Positions 6,702 through 7,100 of a stretch of DNA of 7,100 nt are shown here, piece after piece. A program made the translations under genes and the position numbers. The stretch's first letter is position 1, and every line of letters begins with the position of its first letter. Source of the stretch: Actinobacteria bacterium UBA5975 (GTDB lineage: Bacteria > Actinomycetota > Actinomycetes > Nanopelagicales > Nanopelagicaceae); the NCBI GenBank assembly GCA_002430075.1, contig DJBN01000015.1, positions 3,434 to 10,533 of the forward strand, given 5' to 3'. The notes beneath the pieces are model-generated. The model saw only the letters and a list, made by a program, of their open reading frames with translations. It ran no database searches and had not been told where the DNA came from.

Positions 6702-6737
6702 AGTGAATTAGTACTCTGCTTGAAGGAAGGGTGCACT

Positions 6738-7100
6738 GTGAATAAGCGTCTATCTTCTAGATTAGTTATCTACAGCCTAGCTGCGATGTGCGCCTTATCT
6801 TTCAGTGCAGCTTCAGCTCATAACTCGCTCAATAGCTCAACTCCAAAGGCTGGAAGTGAACTATCAATCGTTCCTATTAAAATAACTCTTCAATTTGACG
6901 AAGAGCTCCTAGTCCTCGGAGGTAGTGAAACAAATTGGATTTCAGTCACAAATAGCAAAAAACAAGAGTTTGTGGTGGGGCAAACTACAGTCAACAGTTC
7001 AGTCGCAACAGCGCAACTCGACTCCCTTTCAATGAAAAACGGTTCTTACCTAGTCTCGTACAGAGTTGTCGCAGTAGACGGCCATGTCCTCACGGACGAA
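6738..7100 (+). CDS. CopC domain copper-binding protein, 5' part (runs off window)
   Basis: The first 121 codons of a secreted or periplasm-facing copper protein. The GTG start follows AAGGAAGG (7-8 nt spacing). A signal peptide spans residues 1-27 (NKR, hydrophobic core, ASA) with predicted cleavage before His28. In CopC proteins this N-terminal His coordinates Cu(II). The other expected ligands appear to be present: Glu55 in FDEEL, and Asp114 and His116 in the VVAVDGH motif. STPKAGSEL (34-42) is the usual CopC start of the beta sandwich. The Met-rich Cu(I) loop of Pseudomonas CopC is not seen (one Met in the mature part), suggesting a Cu(II)-only type. The end is missing, so it could be a short CopC with a C-terminal anchor or a CopC-CopD fusion. 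It is probably cotranscribed with the exporter upstream. Confidence 0.88.
   Translation, partial: MNKRLSSRLVIYSLAAMCALSFSAASAHNSLNSSTPKAGSELSIVPIKITLQFDEELLVLGGSETNWISVTNSKKQEFVVGQTTVNSSVATAQLDSLSMKNGSYLVSYRVVAVDGHVLTDE

Noticed and set aside
6699..6718. A small hairpin at the lysE stop as a terminator before copC
   Set aside because: It has only five Watson-Crick pairs plus two G-U pairs, no U-tract, and overlaps the stop codon; it is too weak to separate the two genes.

Overview
The window looks like a compact bacterial chromosome segment of moderate G+C (judged by eye, not counted). Genes are tightly packed and switch strand often. An actinobacterial origin is my best guess. The reasons are three SD-less genes that each begin a few bases after a TANNNT-type -10 box, which points to leaderless transcription, plus terminator-like hairpins without U-tracts and two GTG starts behind clear Shine-Dalgarno (SD) sequences. 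A freshwater, streamlined actinobacterium would fit, but that is inference; no rRNA or marker gene is present.

Layout. Bases 1-80 hold the last codons of an unidentified gene, joined by an ATGA overlap to a classical short-chain dehydrogenase/reductase (SDR, 77-838, +). A 13-bp perfect hairpin (895-933) separates it from two convergent minus-strand transporter genes: a RutG/UraA-like NCS2 pyrimidine permease (945-2207) and, upstream of it, a CynX-type MFS transporter (2333-3520). A 118-bp divergent intergenic region leads to a stand-alone PAPS-dependent sulfotransferase (3639-4568, +). After a 245-bp gap containing a stem-loop comes nhaA (4814-6040, -). It is divergent from a LysE/ArgO-type amino-acid exporter (6099-6701, +). 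A CopC-type periplasmic copper protein (6738-7100, +, running off the window) follows the exporter by 36 bp.

Function. Four of the seven substantially covered genes are inner-membrane transporters: nucleobase uptake, an MFS carrier, a Na+/H+ antiporter and basic amino-acid export. One is an exported copper binder and two are enzymes (a reductase and a sulfotransferase). I see no CRISPR, phage, IS, toxin-antitoxin, secondary-metabolite cluster or RNA gene. The gene content is ordinary; I do not see a new multi-gene system.

The most interesting signals are regulatory. The same TAG-N2-T box, six bases and ATG arrangement precedes three unrelated genes. In the 58-bp nhaA/lysE gap, the -10 boxes of the two opposing genes appear to occupy the same seven base pairs, which is a candidate bidirectional promoter.
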